NCBI GenBank assembly: GCA_031835245.1
Contig: JAVKOQ010000166.1
Coordinates: 1-64,000 of the forward strand
DNA from: Balamuthia mandrillaris
Taxonomy: Eukaryota > Discosea > Longamoebia > Balamuthiidae
Length of the DNA: 64,000 nt
Direction of reading: 5' to 3'
Part shown: in pieces, positions 62,125 to 64,000 of the stretch
Position numbering within the stretch: the first letter of the stretch is position 1
Layout of the letters: every line of letters starts with the position of its first letter
The notes under the pieces: generated by a model
Databases searched by the model: none
Seen by the model: only the letters and a program-made list of their open reading frames with translations
What the model was told of the DNA's origin: nothing
Translations under genes and position numbers: made by a program

Positions 62125-64000
62125 ATGAGCGTGTTTTTTTTTTGTTTCTCACGAATGCTTCTCTTGCATGTTTTTTTTTTTTTTGTTGTGTTGTGATGTA
62201 ATAGAGTGCCGCAGCTGTTGCCACGCCATCGCCTCCCTCCACCCCCAAACGATTGGCCAAGAGGAAAAATAAAACACCGAGCGTCCTCAAGAAACGCGTC
62301 GGCTCCACTTCCGCTCTGGGCTCTGCTGTGCCGGCTTCCACGCTCCCTGCCGACCACCACCACAGCAGCCCTCTCGCCCTTTCAACACAGGAAACTCTGC
62401 CTTCATCTTCTTCAGATCAAGTCACTGCTACAACGGATACAACCACTGCTACAACTGCAGTTGTCGCTGTGGACGCTCCTACAGCGGATCATTGTGCCTC
62501 ATTCATCTCCTCCACTTCTTCTGGGACCTCTGGCTCTGCATCCCCTTTGGCTCCTTCCACTCCCAAGAAACGGCTGGCGAAGCGTAAGCGACGGGAGAGC
62601 GTCGTCGTTGCTTCCTCTCCCAATGCGAAAACCAAAACAAGGGCTTCTAAGATTTCTTCCTCACCTGCTTCCTCCTCTGATCAGAACAGCTCCACAACGA
62701 CACAACAACAAGGAGAAGAGGATTCTGTCGCTTCATCAAAGAAAGAAGAAGAGGAAGAGGAGGAAGAGGAAGAAGGAGAAAAGGCAGAACAGAGGGAAGT
62801 TGTTGCTTCTGCTTCTTCCTCAGCCAAACCATCTCCTGCTGGTTTAAGCTCTTCTCCCTCCTCAACCTCCTCCACTCCAAAGAAACGGCTGGCGAAGCGC
62901 AAGCGGAAGCTGCTTGCGGCAAGCCCTGCAACAAAGAAAACGAATGCCTGTGCTACCACCAAAGCCAAGAAAGCAGCTGCGGCACAAGAAACCACCCCAG
63001 AGACCGAGAACAAAGAGAACGAACCAAGGGATCAGCAACCCAAATCGCCTGATGCTGTTCGTCGTCGAAAGCGGATACGAATGGGTACAGAGAGCTCAAC
63101 TTCCGTTTCTTCTTCCGACGCTTCAGCTTCCATTTCTTTCAACTCTTCTTCTGTGATCGACTGTACGAATGGATGTAGTTCATCACAAGAAGCTACTGAG
63201 TATATCGATAATAACAATAATGATGCACTACCAGCAGAAACATCAACGTCCATGGAGGTCGTTGCAACTGCTGCCTCCCACGCCGAAGAGCAAGAGGAAG
63301 AGCAAGAACAAGAAGCAGCAACAGGGATGCAGTTATCAACCGAAAGCAGCCAAAACATCTCTCCGCCATCTACTCCCACAAAAACTATTATTGACAGCCC
63401 CACACAAACCCCTACATCAACAAGACGAGGAACAGCAGGTACAAAGCGTAAGCAATCCACACCACAACGGAAAGCACCTCCGCTGCCAGACTCTTATAAA
63501 GAGTTGGAGCAGTACTTTCAAGCGCTGGACTTTATTTGCGAGTGCTACCACCGCCGTCAGAACCTTTGCGCTTTTGAGACTGTGAAAGAATCTGTCGAGT
63601 CGGTCGTCGGCAAGTCAGTATCTTTTCGTTTTCTACTTAACTTGCTCTCTCTGACCTTCCGTTAACTAAAAGAGATTTTTATGTGAGACACTTGGCTCAA
63701 ATCAAGACGGTCTTTCCGGAGGCATTCACCTTTGAGCTTTATCGGCAGCACAATTATCTTACAGACAAGCAAGAGTACTTTTTGCTCATCACTCCCAACC
63801 AGGTTCGCATCTTTTTTTTGTTTGTAACAAACGAACACTAAGCTTTATTTACCCGTGTTTCCTATCTTTTCATCTCTCTTCCTTAATGTAGCAATGGACT
63901 CAAACGGATCAATCAGTGGTGGAGGAGATCTACCTCCAAAGACGAGCCACCTTTCACCAGAATCTACTTGCCATTGTCAACAAACATGCCGACACCTTGC
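62125..64000 (+). CDS. CDT1: DNA replication licensing factor CDT1 (3' end outside window)
   Basis: Exons 62125-62130 (tentative, ATG AGC), 62205-63613, 63673-63802 and 63892-beyond 64000. The long N-terminal region (about 1-410) is disordered, Ser/Thr/Ala/Glu-rich, and contains three copies of a basic motif, TPKRLAKRK, TPKKRLAKRKRR and TPKKRLAKRKRK, each a possible CDK site plus nuclear signal or cyclin-type motif. The conserved CDT1 core then begins: PLPDSYKELEQYFQALDFI, FETVKESVESVVGKDFYVRH, LAQIKTVFPEAFTFELYRQ. This is the winged-helix domain that in animals binds geminin and that loads the MCM2-7 helicase with ORC and CDC6. The first exon is weak: it is chosen only because MSSAAAVATPSP follows a GT donor and gives the right frame. 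Confidence 0.82.

Noticed and set aside
1-64000. CRISPR arrays, rRNA operons, bacterial operons or phage genes
   Set aside because: No regularly spaced unique spacers, no rRNA signatures, and all gene structures are eukaryotic.
1-64000. General reassignment of TAA as a sense codon, suggested by two in-frame TAAs
   Set aside because: SPT6, ZCCHC9-like and COA6 genes end properly at TAA exactly where homologs end.

Overview
The window is eukaryotic nuclear DNA from an intron-rich, gene-dense protist. Genes on both strands are split by short spliceosomal introns (mostly about 60-300 bp, GT-AG, with strong polypyrimidine tracts), there are no operons or Shine-Dalgarno sites, and tRNA genes carry introns. 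The protein set (SPT6, DOT1, CDT1, SECISBP2, MYDGF, FAM98, L-type lectin cargo receptor, ankyrin-TKL kinase, an ELF4-domain protein) fits a free-living amoebozoan. A centramoebid such as Acanthamoeba or Balamuthia is my best guess, but that is inference; nothing here proves the species.

Layout. 0-10 kb: secreted Asp/Gly/Tyr repeat protein (partial), AlkB-type dioxygenase, gamma-glutamylamine cyclotransferase-like enzyme, ERGIC-53-like lectin, an orphan four-TM protein, and a disrupted type I membrane glycoprotein gene. 10-18 kb: ZCCHC9-like zinc-knuckle protein, ankyrin-tyrosine-kinase-like kinase, ELF4-like small protein, orphan type I membrane protein. 18-29 kb: SPT6, SECISBP2, COA6, MYDGF. 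29-36 kb: DOT1 with CUE-like domains, FAM98, small basic coiled-coil protein. 36-45 kb: FHA plus SLIP-GC-like GTPase, secreted GMC oxidoreductase. 45-51 kb: Ser/Pro-rich ankyrin protein, D-2-hydroxyglutarate dehydrogenase. 51-55 kb: a GSK3/CDK-like kinase with one U12-type and one GC-AG intron, five intron-bearing tRNA-Tyr genes, one decayed tRNA and a 470-bp insertion in a tRNA 5' end. 55-64 kb: pyruvate carboxylase, a small multi-TM protein, CDT1 (partial).

The genes are mostly unrelated housekeeping functions, but several form themes: chromatin, replication and transcription (SPT6, DOT1, CDT1), ER and secretory pathway (lectin receptor, MYDGF), RNA and translation (SECISBP2, ZCCHC9, FAM98, tRNA-Tyr), mitochondrial and carbon metabolism (COA6, D2HGDH, pyruvate carboxylase).

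Regulatory signals recur between genes: palindromes around GTCGAC or GTCGTC (some in 35-36 bp tandem repeats), TGACGTG elements upstream of the ER lectin gene, and an identical 33-bp element upstream of two unrelated genes. Several genes need a single extra base in a homopolymer to be ignored in order to read through, and two carry an in-frame TAA. These may be assembly errors or real lesions.
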